From assembly GCA_022601195.1 (NCBI GenBank), contig JAHZIX010000010.1:62001-126000 (forward strand): 64,000 nucleotides of DNA. The letters run 5' to 3'. Source of the DNA: Deltaproteobacteria bacterium. GTDB lineage: Bacteria; Acidobacteriota; Thermoanaerobaculia; Multivoradales; JAHZIX01. Shown here in pieces: positions 43,235 through 52,781 of this stretch. Below the pieces are notes generated by a model that saw nothing but the letters and a program-made list of their open reading frames with translations, made no database searches and had not been told where the DNA came from. How positions within the stretch are numbered: position 1 is the stretch's first letter; every line of letters starts with the position of its first letter. Both the position numbers and the translations under genes were made by a program.

Positions 43235-43632
43235 AGGCCATCGAAAAAGAGCCGGTCTTGTTACTCGATTCGGATATTCTCATCGAATACCTCCGTGGCC
43301 GATCTGCCGCTGTCCGTTACCTGGAATCTCTCGAAGGAGATCTCCAACTCTCCGCCATCACCGTCGCCGAGCTCTTCGCCGGCGCCAAGGGCGATGAGGA
43401 ATTCGCTGCCCTCGGAGCCGCTTTCCACGCCTTCGAAGTCGTCCCTGTAACCCTCGAAATCGCCCGCCAAGGCAGCCTCCTCCGCCAGCTCTACCGCCCC
43501 TCCCACGGCACCGGTCTCGCCGACGCCTTGATCGCAGCTACCGCCCAAGCCATTCAAGCCACCTTGGTGACCTTCAACCGAAAGCACTTCCCCATGCTCG
43601 AGAAGATCGAAGTTCCCTACTCCCGAGGCTAG
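43231..43632 (+). CDS. VapC-type PIN domain toxin (133 aa)
   Basis: A PIN ribonuclease starting with TTG inside the antitoxin stop (TTGA overlap). The acidic metal-binding residues are in LLLDSDILIEYLRG, ITVAELFAGA and GLADALIAATA. The late motif ATLVTFNRKHF is typical of the family. It acts by cutting specific tRNA or rRNA, and the target here is unknown. Confidence 0.9.
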   Translation: MKAIEKEPVLLLDSDILIEYLRGRSAAVRYLESLEGDLQLSAITVAELFAGAKGDEEFAALGAAFHAFEVVPVTLEIARQGSLLRQLYRPSHGTGLADALIAATAQAIQATLVTFNRKHFPMLEKIEVPYSRG

Positions 43633-43817
43633 TTACCTATAGGAACCAAATCGGAAGCGCATGGTTTGTCTTCGCGACCACTGGCAGCGTTGCGCAAGTG
43701 CTCCAGATTCACCAGGCGAAGCTCTTTCAGAGCAGAGAACAAATCACAACCCATCGGAATAGAAAAGCCCCCCCAGCGCTTGAAGTGAGAAAGCTCATTC
43801 GCCCAGGGAGGCCCTCC

Positions 43818-44909
43818 ATGACCGCGACTGCTGAGAAATCACCTCGAGCCTACAGAAACGCCTCAGGCTGCTACCTGACCATGCTTCTCCTTGCCGTTTC
43901 TATCTGCTCTTTCCCCGCCCAGGCCACCGACCGCCCTCAAAAAGAGCTGATATCCCAAGGTGTTGCTCTCCACGAAAAGGGAGACCTGTCAGGAGCGGAG
44001 GCGAAGTTTCGGCAGGCTTTGGCGGAGAATCCGGAGAATGTCGAGGCGCTGTACGAGTTGGGGGTGACGTTGGTGAAGGGAGAGAGGTGGCGGGATTGCG
44101 TCGAGGTGGGCAAGGAGGGGCAGAAGATTCCGTCGGATTTGGGGCCTTCTTTCGTCGCCCTCACAGCGAGTTGCCTCGACTCCGCGGGAGAGCCCGAGAA
44201 AGCGGAAAAGATGTTTCGCAAGGGGCTGAAAAAGTATGGGGCTCACGGGCCTCTTTCCTTCAACCTCGGCGTCACTCAGCTTCGGCTCCAAAAATTGGAG
44301 GACGCCAAGGGGTCCTTTGAGGATGCCTTGCGGTTCCGAGCCAATCATCCCTCCTCCAACTTCTACCTGGCCATCGTTTATGACAATCTGGGGCTGCGGC
44401 CCGCGGCCATTCTTGCCTACCTTCGATTTCTCACCGTGGAGCCGAGCTCCCAGCGCTCCCACGCCGCCGCCAACGCGGTCCTGAAGCTGCTGCACGAGGG
44501 GATCGAAGCGGAGTCGGAGAAGAACATCAACATCGTTCTCCCCAGCCAGCCCTCGGGGCCCGGCAAGGAGGAGCTTTCGACGGTCAACCTCACCCTATCT
44601 ATGCTCTCCGCCGGCCGATTTCTGGAAAAGAACGAGGGGAAATCCGAGGCGGCCCTTTCGGCGGAGATCTTGCCCTCTTTCATCAGCTCCGTTGAAGAGG
44701 TGTCTTCCCAAGAGCAGAAAAGCGATTTCCTGTGGGAGGTTCTCTTGCCTCCCCTTTCCGACCTCAAAGCTCGCCAGCTCCTGGAACCCCTCGGCTACCT
44801 CGCCTTCTCCCTCCTCGAGACCCCCGGCGCCCAGGAGTGGGTCGAGGCAAACCAGCCCGCAGTCATCGAGCTCGAACAATGGATCAGAACAGCAAACCTC
44901 CCTGAATGA
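43818..44909 (+). CDS. Exported TPR protein (363 aa)
   Basis: The start ATG at 43818 has GGGAGG upstream; an earlier in-frame ATG has none. A signal segment (residues about 18-36, ending AQA) is followed by five or so tetratricopeptide units, for example AEAKFRQALAENPENVEALYELG and AEKMFRKGLKKYGAHG (parts of a longer array). The C-terminal 150 residues are helical with no recognised domain. It probably scaffolds partners in the periplasm. Between about 43,980 and 44,110 the codon use is G-rich compared with neighbours, which may be chance. Confidence 0.75.
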   Translation: MTATAEKSPRAYRNASGCYLTMLLLAVSICSFPAQATDRPQKELISQGVALHEKGDLSGAEAKFRQALAENPENVEALYELGVTLVKGERWRDCVEVGKEGQKIPSDLGPSFVALTASCLDSAGEPEKAEKMFRKGLKKYGAHGPLSFNLGVTQLRLQKLEDAKGSFEDALRFRANHPSSNFYLAIVYDNLGLRPAAILAYLRFLTVEPSSQRSHAAANAVLKLLHEGIEAESEKNINIVLPSQPSGPGKEELSTVNLTLSMLSAGRFLEKNEGKSEAALSAEILPSFISSVEEVSSQEQKSDFLWEVLLPPLSDLKARQLLEPLGYLAFSLLETPGAQEWVEANQPAVIELEQWIRTANLPE

Positions 44910-44951
44910 TCCCCTCCCCCTCCTCGCCCGCAAAGCGGGCAGCGTAGCCGA

Positions 44952-44973
44952 GCCTGGGGTTTCAACCCCAGGC
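44952..44973. repeat. 22-bp near-perfect palindrome (REP-like or terminator)
   Basis: GCCTGGGGTT (44952-44961) and AACCCCAGGC (44964-44973) are perfect arms with a two-base TC loop. It lies after the TPR gene. It could end that transcript or be a dispersed extragenic palindrome. Confidence 0.6.
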
Positions 44974-45078
44974 GATCCACCCCACACGATCCCCCCACCC
45001 TTGCGCTACCCCAGCCCACCGTGGTGAACTTGGCCCGCTTAACTTGCTTGAGAAAAATCCGATGGGAGGAGCGACGCG

Positions 45079-46350
45079 ATGACCGATGCCGCCGCCAATA
45101 TGCCGCTGATTACCAATGACGCCGTAGTGCTAGGGATTCTCCTAGCGATTCTCGCCTTCGTCTTCTGGGGTGACAGCACCAAGCGGCCCGGTTTCAGAAA
45201 GTTCTACTCCATCGTGCCAGCCCTCCTGATGTGCTACTTCCTGCCATCGGTGTTCTCCACCTTGGGCATCATCTCCGGCGAGCATTCCAACCTTTACTTC
45301 GTGGCCTCCCGCTACCTACTCCCCACGAGCCTGGTGCTGCTGACTTTGAGCATCGATCTTCCTGGAGTACTGCGGCTGGGACCCAAAGCGGTGATTCTCT
45401 TTCTGACCGGCACGATAGGCATCATGCTCGGTGGGCCGCTAGCGATTTACATTACCTCCTGGATCAACCCGGACATCATCGGAGGAGTGGGCCCCGAAGC
45501 CGTGTGGCGGGGAATGACCACGGTAGCGGGCTCGTGGATCGGTGGTGGCGCCAATCAAGCAGCCATGAAAGAAGTCTTCGAAGTGGGAGACAACATCTTC
45601 TCGGCCATGATTGCCGTCGATGTCATCGTCGCCAACATCTGGATGGCCTTTCTGCTCTTCTGTGCCGGCCGTCACGAAGCCATCGACAACTGGACCGGTG
45701 CGGATACGTCGGCCATCGAGGCGGTGCGCAAGAAGGTTGAGGACTACCAAGCCCAGGTCCGCAGGATTCCCACCCTTACGGACAGCATGATTCTGCTGGC
45801 GGTAGGTTTTGGCGCCACCGCCATTGGCCACCTCGGCGCCGACATCATTGGGCCGGCCATGTCGAGGCTGGCGGAGCAACACCCTTTCATTTCCCGCATG
45901 AGCCTGGACAGCAAATTCTTCTGGCTGGTCGTCATCGCCACCACTTGCGGCCTCATCCTCTCGGCCACCAAAGCCAAATCCTTGGAAGGAGTCGGTGCTT
46001 CCCGAGTCGGCTCCGTTCTGCTGTACGTGCTCATCGCCTCCATCGGGATGAAGATGAACATCCGAGCGGTGTTCGAAAATCCCGGTCTCTTTCTGGTCGG
46101 CGGCATTTGGATGGCCATTCACGCGGTCCTGATGTTGGCGGTGGCCTATTTCATCAAAGCGCCGGTCTTCTTCATGGCCGTCGGTAGCCAGGCCAATGTC
46201 GGTGGTGCTGCCTCCGCTCCCGTCGTAGCCTCCGCATTCCACCCATCTTTAGCGCCGGTAGGCGTGCTGCTGGCAGTGCTGGGATATGCCCTCGGCACCT
46301 ACTGTGCTTGGATCTGCGGTCTGCTACTGCGTGCGGCCGCCGGGGGATGA
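45079..46350 (+). CDS. DUF819 family integral membrane protein (423 aa)
   Basis: About ten membrane segments are seen. The family motifs GTIGIMLGGPLAIYI and AGSWIGGGANQAAMKEVFEV match DUF819 proteins (YjcL-like), which are predicted transporters of unknown substrate. The ATG at 45079 has GGGAGGAG upstream. It appears monocistronic. No regulator is adjacent. Confidence 0.88.
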   Translation: MTDAAANMPLITNDAVVLGILLAILAFVFWGDSTKRPGFRKFYSIVPALLMCYFLPSVFSTLGIISGEHSNLYFVASRYLLPTSLVLLTLSIDLPGVLRLGPKAVILFLTGTIGIMLGGPLAIYITSWINPDIIGGVGPEAVWRGMTTVAGSWIGGGANQAAMKEVFEVGDNIFSAMIAVDVIVANIWMAFLLFCAGRHEAIDNWTGADTSAIEAVRKKVEDYQAQVRRIPTLTDSMILLAVGFGATAIGHLGADIIGPAMSRLAEQHPFISRMSLDSKFFWLVVIATTCGLILSATKAKSLEGVGASRVGSVLLYVLIASIGMKMNIRAVFENPGLFLVGGIWMAIHAVLMLAVAYFIKAPVFFMAVGSQANVGGAASAPVVASAFHPSLAPVGVLLAVLGYALGTYCAWICGLLLRAAAGG

Positions 46351-46602
46351 CCCCCGGTCCGAGGCGCAATACATTCAAAGGCGGCTAATTTTCTTCCAGA
46401 GCCGTCGATGATACCGTTCAGGAGTAGCTGTTCCCCTGAAACTCGTGGCTCGGAATATCGCCACTACCCTTCCCTCCGACGAATCTGGGGCTAAGCAGCG
46501 CTGTAAAGGCTTTGGGTGCCTGCGAAGGGGGGGAGCTCCCTTTCGCTCAAACTCATTTTTATTGAGACTCCAGTGCTCCGTAGAGAAGGATCTAGGCCAG
46601 AC

Positions 46603-49600
46603 ATGCCCGCCACGAAGACGTTTCGCTCCGATGCGCGGCTCCGGCCGTGGGTCGGCTTGGGCCGCCAAGCAAGACGGGTCAAGACGCTGGCGTCTAGTCC
46701 CCTCCTCAGCTCATCGACTTCGAGTCAAAGGATCGTCGCTGTTCTTCTGGCATTGGCCTCGGTCTTGGCGACTTCGACCGTAGCGGCTCATATCTACCCC
46801 TTCACCACCCTTTCGGTAGAAGACGGTCTCGCTCAATCGGTCGTTCGGGACATTCTCGAAGATTCTCGCGGCTTCCTATGGTTGGCCACCGCGGGAGGCG
46901 GGTTGAGCCGTTGGGACGGCGCTAGCTTCGCTACCGTCAGCAGCGCCGACGGGCTTCCCAGTGATCGCATCAACGCTCTCGAGGAAGATCAGCAGGGCCG
47001 CCTTTGGGTCGCCACGGAGCAGGGCTTGGCGGTCTTCGATGGGCGGTTGGTCACCACCTACCCCAAGACGGCGGATCTCGACATCCTCGATCTCCAGGAA
47101 GATCCCCAAGGCGTGCTCTGGCTAGCCACTCGGACCGGGATCTACTCCATCGCCCCCTTGGAGGCCACGGCAGCGACGGAAGCATCCCCGCAGCGGCTCA
47201 GCCCAGAGGAAAGCCCAGGGGAAAGCCAGCGAGTCAATGCGGTCACCCTGGATGGCCAAGGCCAGCCGTGGTTTGGCGGCGATGCCGGGCTACAGCGCTT
47301 TGCCAACGGCGAGCTTCAGGTGGTCGAAGGGCCCGAGGGGCCTGAGAAACGAATCGTCCGCAGCCTGTTCAAAGATCGGCAGGGCTCCCTATGGATCGGC
47401 TTTCAGGAGGGTGGTGCGGCACGCCACGATGGTCAGCACCTTACCTACCTGGGCCCGGACCAAGGGATTCCCCCTTCACCGGTGAGAGGATTTGCCGAAG
47501 ACTCCCGGGGGCGATTGTGGATCGGCACGGAAGAGCAGGGGGTCGTTCTGTGGGCCGAGAACGGGACGAAAACCACCCTGCTCCAGAGGCGCAATGGCCT
47601 GCCCGGCAATGGCGTCATCGCCCTCGCCGGCAGCTCTTCAGGCAATGTGTGGTTGTCGACCTTCGGAGAAGGGTTCTCCCGGCTGACCACAGAGGCTTTT
47701 ACTCTCTTCACAGCTAGCAGCGGCGAGCCCGGTAGCGACGAGCCTGACCGGGAATCTCTGGAAGGTGGTCCCCTCGCTGGAACCGCGTTGCCGGGAAATA
47801 AAGTGCTTTCCATTACCGAGGACCGAGAAGGAACCCTTTGGATCGGCGTCCTGGAAGGCGGCTTGGTGCGCCTGGACGAGTCGGGCTTCACCACCTTTGG
47901 CACCGCCCAAGGCCTGAGGAGCCCCTTGGTAACCTCCGTCTTGGCCGACTCCCGAGGGGGGGTGTGGGTCACCACCATCAACGCCGGGGTTAGTTTTTTT
48001 GATGGTCACCAATTCCGCAATTTCGACTCCCGGGATGGCCTTGCCCACAACTCGGTCTTCTCGGCTTTCCAGGACCGCCAAGGAGTCCTGTGGTTTTCGA
48101 CCTGGGGTGGAGGCGTCAGCCGCTACGACGGCGAAACTTTCGTCACTCTCGATGTTGCCCAAGGTCTGGCGGGCAATAAGGTCTACTCGACCTTCGAAGA
48201 TCGCCAGGGAAATCTCTGGTTCGCCACTTCCGACGGCGGCGTCAGTCGCTACGATGGACACCAATTCGAGAACTTCACTGAGAATCGAGGACTCGCCAGC
48301 CACCGTGTTTACGCGGTGCGCCAGGACCCAGCAGGGCGCATCTGGATGGCCACGGACAAGGGCTTGTGTCGTCTCGATGGGGACCATTTCTCCCACTTCG
48401 GTTTGGCCCAGGGACTGGGCTCCGTGAGCCAGTACTCTCTCCTCGTCGATGGGCGCGGAGATCTTTGGGCGGGAGGCGAAAAGGGACTCGACCGAATCGA
48501 GCTGGGGCCTGACGGTGGCTTGGCGGAGGTTCGCCACTACGGTCCTAGAGAAGGCTTTCTGGGCGGTGAAGGAAATCAGAACGCCGTCTTCGAAGACAGC
48601 CAAGGCCGCATCTGGTTCGGCGCCAAGGGTTTGACTCGCTACGACCCGACCCTGGATCACCTCCCTACGGCTCCACCTCGCATGCACCTGAGTGACCTAC
48701 AGGTGCATTTTCACGAGCTCGATTGGCGCCACAAAAGCGACGACCTGTCTCCCTGGTTCGGCCTTCCGAAGAACTTGCGCCTCCCTTTCAAGGAGAATCA
48801 CCTCACCATTGGGTACGTCGCTACCAACGCTGGCAGCCCCGTGCGTTACCAATACCGACTGGCTGGGTTGACCGAGGCCTGGTCTCCCCCTTCGAGCCAG
48901 CGGCAAGCTACGTTTTCGCATCTTCCTCCAGGCGAGTTTCGCTTCGAAGCCCGGGCTAGCTACGACGGGGAGAGCTGGTCTGACCCAGCCACCTTGCCCG
49001 TCCTGATCCTCCCCCCCTTCTGGAAAACCAGCTGGTTTGTAGTCCTTGCCTTGATGACCACTTGCCTGCTCCTAGGGCTGATTCTGAGATCTCGCACAGC
49101 CTTTCTCAGGAGACGCCAACAACAATTGGAGGAGGAAGTCTCCCTACGGACCCAACAGCTCCAATTGGCCAAGGAGGCCGCGGAGATGGCCAGTGTCACC
49201 AAGAGCCAATTTCTGGCCAACATGACCCACGAGTTGAGGACTCCCTTGGCCGGCATGATCGGCATGACGCACCTGCTCAGGAAAACCGAGCTTTCCGATC
49301 AACAAAAGAGCTATACGGACAGGATCCAAAACAGCGGTTCTTCCCTCCTGAGTATCGTCAACGACCTGCTCGAAGCCTCCCGGCTAGGCTCCCAGAAGTT
49401 CGAGCTGCAGGAAAGTCCCATACGAGTCGAAACCCTCCTCGCAGAGGCTTGTGGAGCCGTCGCCGTGGAGGTCTCTGCCAAGGGCCTCGAGCTATCCCAT
49501 AGCATCGCCCCGGAGGTGCCCGCATGGATTCTCAGCGACGAGACTCGCCTACGCCAGATATTGCTGCATTTGGTGACCAATGCGGTCAAATTCACCGACC

Positions 49601-49905
49601 AAGGCAAGATCCGCATGGAGGCTCAGGTCGTGGCCTCCCAGGAGCCGGGCCTGCACTTGGAGATCCGAATTTCAGACACCGGATTGGGCGTTCCTGAAAA
49701 CAAGCTCTACCAGCTCTTCGAGCCCTTCTTTCAGGTCGACGCCAGCCTATCTCGCCGCCAAGGTGGCACGGGGTTGGGGCTATCGATTTGTGACCATCTC
49801 GCCAAGCAACTGGGTGGCAGCATTCGGGCCGAGAGCAAGCTGGGCGAGGGCTCCAACTTTTTCCTGACCTTCCCGACCTCCCCTTCGGCGCCGCCGTCTT
49901 CCTAG
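46603..49905 (+). CDS. Two-component beta-propeller sensor histidine kinase (1100 aa)
   Basis: An exported sensor: signal segment (about residues 43-62), then about fourteen two-component propeller repeats (GLAQSVVRDILEDSRGFLWL, then WIGTEEQGV-type blades), forming two seven-bladed propellers. A Y_Y_Y domain (GYVATNAGSPVRYQYRLAG) is followed by a membrane helix near residue 815. The kinase has HELRTPLAGMIGM (phospho-His), NAVKFT, DTGLGVPENK and GGTGLGLSI. No receiver or DNA-binding domain follows, unlike many hybrid members. An alternative start lies at 46516. It probably senses a carbohydrate or peptide. Confidence 0.92.
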   Translation: MPATKTFRSDARLRPWVGLGRQARRVKTLASSPLLSSSTSSQRIVAVLLALASVLATSTVAAHIYPFTTLSVEDGLAQSVVRDILEDSRGFLWLATAGGGLSRWDGASFATVSSADGLPSDRINALEEDQQGRLWVATEQGLAVFDGRLVTTYPKTADLDILDLQEDPQGVLWLATRTGIYSIAPLEATAATEASPQRLSPEESPGESQRVNAVTLDGQGQPWFGGDAGLQRFANGELQVVEGPEGPEKRIVRSLFKDRQGSLWIGFQEGGAARHDGQHLTYLGPDQGIPPSPVRGFAEDSRGRLWIGTEEQGVVLWAENGTKTTLLQRRNGLPGNGVIALAGSSSGNVWLSTFGEGFSRLTTEAFTLFTASSGEPGSDEPDRESLEGGPLAGTALPGNKVLSITEDREGTLWIGVLEGGLVRLDESGFTTFGTAQGLRSPLVTSVLADSRGGVWVTTINAGVSFFDGHQFRNFDSRDGLAHNSVFSAFQDRQGVLWFSTWGGGVSRYDGETFVTLDVAQGLAGNKVYSTFEDRQGNLWFATSDGGVSRYDGHQFENFTENRGLASHRVYAVRQDPAGRIWMATDKGLCRLDGDHFSHFGLAQGLGSVSQYSLLVDGRGDLWAGGEKGLDRIELGPDGGLAEVRHYGPREGFLGGEGNQNAVFEDSQGRIWFGAKGLTRYDPTLDHLPTAPPRMHLSDLQVHFHELDWRHKSDDLSPWFGLPKNLRLPFKENHLTIGYVATNAGSPVRYQYRLAGLTEAWSPPSSQRQATFSHLPPGEFRFEARASYDGESWSDPATLPVLILPPFWKTSWFVVLALMTTCLLLGLILRSRTAFLRRRQQQLEEEVSLRTQQLQLAKEAAEMASVTKSQFLANMTHELRTPLAGMIGMTHLLRKTELSDQQKSYTDRIQNSGSSLLSIVNDLLEASRLGSQKFELQESPIRVETLLAEACGAVAVEVSAKGLELSHSIAPEVPAWILSDETRLRQILLHLVTNAVKFTDQGKIRMEAQVVASQEPGLHLEIRISDTGLGVPENKLYQLFEPFFQVDASLSRRQGGTGLGLSICDHLAKQLGGSIRAESKLGEGSNFFLTFPTSPSAPPSS

Positions 49906-50131
49906 GACCTTGCCTCTACCATGGGGCCACTCCAGAGAGCCCATCGCGCCCAGACTCCAAGAAAAGACCCATCGCTCTTCCACGGTGCAAGGCCCTCGAG
50001 AGCTCTCTCCCCCATAGACTGTGCCATCTCGCGACGAAGTTGATGAGAAGTTCGAGCTGGGTGGACTAGCTGAGACCCGGCACTGGTACCATGCAAGGCT
50101 CAACGAGGAAACTGTAGGAAGGAGGCCCTCG

Positions 50132-50581
50132 GTGATCGCCATCGCTCAACTCAAGGAGATTCGACTTCGCATCGACCAGCTGGTTGGTGGATTGTCGCCG
50201 GAACGCCTTTTCCGGGTACCGGAAGGCTTTGCCAATCACATCGCCTGGAATGCCGCCCACCTGGCGGTGACCCAACAACTACTGCACTACTCCCTTAGCG
50301 GACTCCAACCGCACCTCCCTGCGGAAATCATCGAGAGATACCGCAAGGGAACCGGGGCCAATACTGCCGACGAGCCGTCCTACCGGGCCGCCATGGAGGT
50401 TTTTCGCCGTGCTCCGGAGCAACTAGGTACCGATTTTTCTCAAGGCAAGTTCACCAGCTTTCAACCCTATGAGACCTCTGCGGGTATCCGCCTCGGATCT
50501 ATCGAGGATGCCATCGTCTTCAACAACTTCCACGAAGGCATTCACCTAGGCTACATTTTGGCCCTGCGCAAGCTCGTCTAG
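50132..50581 (+). CDS. DinB family protein (149 aa)
   Basis: The GTG at 50132 is chosen because a GGAGG lies six bases upstream and because it gives the family length; an upstream ATG would add 37 odd residues. The four-helix bundle has metal-ligand histidines in IAWNAAHLAV and FNNFHEGIHLGY. Members often act as thiol-dependent or metal-dependent enzymes, or as DfsB-type proteins of unknown substrate. It stands alone. Confidence 0.82.
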   Translation: MIAIAQLKEIRLRIDQLVGGLSPERLFRVPEGFANHIAWNAAHLAVTQQLLHYSLSGLQPHLPAEIIERYRKGTGANTADEPSYRAAMEVFRRAPEQLGTDFSQGKFTSFQPYETSAGIRLGSIEDAIVFNNFHEGIHLGYILALRKLV

Positions 50582-50648
50582 CAGGGTCTAACTACTACTT
50601 CCAAAATTCGAAACAGTCATTGAAACCGAAACCGACCAAGAGGACCTT

Positions 50649-52025
50649 ATGAAAACGAAGTACTCGGCCATTGCCCTCCTCGGCTTCGCGTTGTTCGCCC
50701 CCCTCTTCGCGAACGCCTCTACCCCCGAGCTCAGTGTGGCTCCGGGACAGGTCATTGACCTGCCAGACCTCAACCTGAGCTGGGAGACTTTTTCTCTCTC
50801 TGAAGATGCTCACCGGGCTCTCACCAGCGGTGGTGAAGAACCCATTGCCTTTCGTGACTTCCCCACCTCTCCTGGTGCCCGGGAAGCAATCCGCTTCGCT
50901 CCTTTTGAGATCTTCGCTCCCGGCGCGAAAATGTGGCTGGTGAGCTGGGGAGAAAAACGTGAGATTCCCCGTGATCCGTCTCGGCATTTTCGAGGCCGGT
51001 CAGCCAGCGGAGACACTCGGGTGGGTCTCTCGGTCCGCCCGGACGGTTCGATCTTTGGCTTCGTCGCCGGCTCGGCGGGGGACTTTCACATCTCGGGACC
51101 GAACGCCCAAGGCTCCTTCAGTATTGAGGATGCCTCCCCCTCCTCAGACTTGGAGTACGCTGGCTGCGGTACCGAGCATCTTCCGATCCCAGACTCCTTC
51201 TTTACAGATCCGCCTTCGGAAACGACCCGCAAGTCCTCTTCTCCTCTGCTGGGAGCGAGCCGCCAAGCGGTGATCGCCGTGGACACGGACGTCGAGTTCA
51301 ACCAGGAAAAATTCGGCAACAACGAGGCCAACGCCCTCACCTGGATCGGGGATCTCTTTACTTCTCTGAACACCATGTATGAGAGGGATTTGGACCTCAG
51401 CTTGCTGCAGGGAGACACCAGCATTCGCATCGGGAGTGACCCCTTCAACAACACCGATTCACCAGCCTCCCAGGCCCAGCTCACCGAGTTTGGTAATTGG
51501 TGGTCTGCCAACCAAAGCGGGGTCGACCGAGTTTTTGCCATGCTCCTTTCCGGCAAGTCTCCCTCCTCCAATTCCGGCAGCGGTATCGCTTGGGTCGATG
51601 GCTATTGTGAGAACCAGAGCTCCGGTGGTGGGTACAGCATCAACCAAATCTTCACCGGCAACTTCCCAGCCAGCTCCGATGCCCGCTTGGTGGGCCACGA
51701 GCTGGGCCACAACGCCGGTTCCCCTCACACTCACTGCTACAACCCAGTAGTCGATACTTGCTATAACGCAGAGACCGGCTGCTATTCGGGAGCCGTGAGC
51801 TGCCCCGGTGGTGCTGGAACCGTAATGAGCTATTGCAACTTCGGTGCTCCCAACGGCGCTGGCTGCGGGCAGAATCAGTTGGTGTTTCACCCGACGGTCC
51901 AGGGACGTATCGGTACGCTCATCAGCAACCACTTTCCAGGCTGTGTCACCTCGGCTCTGGGCGACATCTTCGCGGATGGCTTCGAGAGCGGCAACACGAC
52001 CGCTTGGACAACGACAGTCCCCTGA
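50649..52025 (+). CDS. Secreted zinc metalloprotease with C-terminal FADGFESGN motif (458 aa)
   Basis: A signal peptide (residues 1-24) precedes a propeptide, and the reprolysin-like catalytic domain (about residues 215-440) contains the zinc motif HELGHNAGSPHTH and a downstream VMSY met-turn. Several Cys near the active site may form disulfides. The last 20 residues contain DIFADGFESGNTTAW, a short tail found on many exported proteins of related bacteria, perhaps a sorting or anchoring signal (inference). A strong terminator follows. Confidence 0.9.
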   Translation: MKTKYSAIALLGFALFAPLFANASTPELSVAPGQVIDLPDLNLSWETFSLSEDAHRALTSGGEEPIAFRDFPTSPGAREAIRFAPFEIFAPGAKMWLVSWGEKREIPRDPSRHFRGRSASGDTRVGLSVRPDGSIFGFVAGSAGDFHISGPNAQGSFSIEDASPSSDLEYAGCGTEHLPIPDSFFTDPPSETTRKSSSPLLGASRQAVIAVDTDVEFNQEKFGNNEANALTWIGDLFTSLNTMYERDLDLSLLQGDTSIRIGSDPFNNTDSPASQAQLTEFGNWWSANQSGVDRVFAMLLSGKSPSSNSGSGIAWVDGYCENQSSGGGYSINQIFTGNFPASSDARLVGHELGHNAGSPHTHCYNPVVDTCYNAETGCYSGAVSCPGGAGTVMSYCNFGAPNGAGCGQNQLVFHPTVQGRIGTLISNHFPGCVTSALGDIFADGFESGNTTAWTTTVP

Positions 52026-52034
52026 TTCTCGTCT

Positions 52035-52062
52035 CGAGAGGGAGGAGATTTCCTCCCTCTCG
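52035..52062 (+). terminator. Strong hairpin after the metalloprotease gene
   Basis: A 12-bp perfect stem (CGAGAGGGAGGA, 52035-52046, with its complement 52051-52062) closes a GATT loop, only 9 bp after the stop codon. A U-tract is lacking, but the stability suggests termination. Confidence 0.75.
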
Positions 52063-52196
52063 CTGCGCCCCCGCCTTCCGTCTTAAGGTCCGCTTAGAAT
52101 TTTTGGCTTCCCCCTTCTCGTACAACTGTAGTAGAGTCTCCAAAGAGCCGGACGCACTTGGTCTGGTACCTCACAAGCCCCTCTATGAAAGGATTC

Positions 52197-52670
52197 ATGA
52201 TGCTCCTCAATCTGCGCCGCAGCTCCTTCGGTACCCTCTGCCTCGCGATGTTTTTGCTCTCCCTCTTGCTAGCGGTACCCGCCACGGCCAGCGACAAGGC
52301 GGAGATCCAAGATGTCATTCAACGAGCCTACATCGAGGGCATTCACATCAATGGCGACTCCGCAGCCATTCGCAGTGGATTCCACCCCTCCTTTGTCATG
52401 TTCATCCAGCGAGACGGCGAGATTCGCCAGGTGCTGATCGAAGATTGGATCTCCAGGATCGAAGAGAGCCAGAAAGAGGCTGGGGATTCCAAGGAGGAAA
52501 AGCCGAAGGTCAAAGCGGACATCGACGTGCTCGATCTCGTCGGCGCTGCTGCCGTGGCTCGAGTGCGGGTACACAAAGACGGCAAGCAGGTCTACACAGA
52601 CTTCATGTCTCTCTACCGTTTCGACGACGGTTGGAAGATCGTCGCAAAGACTTTTCACTCCCACCGCTAA
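52197..52670 (+). CDS. Exported lumazine-binding/NTF2-like protein (157 aa)
   Basis: The ATG at 52197 has AAAGGA five bases upstream and starts a signal peptide (residues about 10-32, ending PATA). The rest is a small cone-like fold: EIQDVIQRAYIEGIHINGD, and YTDFMSLYRFDDGWKIVAKTF. Such proteins (putative lumazine-binding, DUF4440-type) are common near secreted hydrolases and have no clear role. Confidence 0.8.
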   Translation: MMLLNLRRSSFGTLCLAMFLLSLLLAVPATASDKAEIQDVIQRAYIEGIHINGDSAAIRSGFHPSFVMFIQRDGEIRQVLIEDWISRIEESQKEAGDSKEEKPKVKADIDVLDLVGAAAVARVRVHKDGKQVYTDFMSLYRFDDGWKIVAKTFHSHR

Positions 52671-52781
52671 TCACCTCCTCCCAAAATCCGTACAGCTTTC
52701 TAGAGATGTTCCTGGAGCCGCCCTTGGCACTCCGGGATCACTCTCTCTTTGCCCGAGCGATATCTCTGAGGAGAGTCTGTT

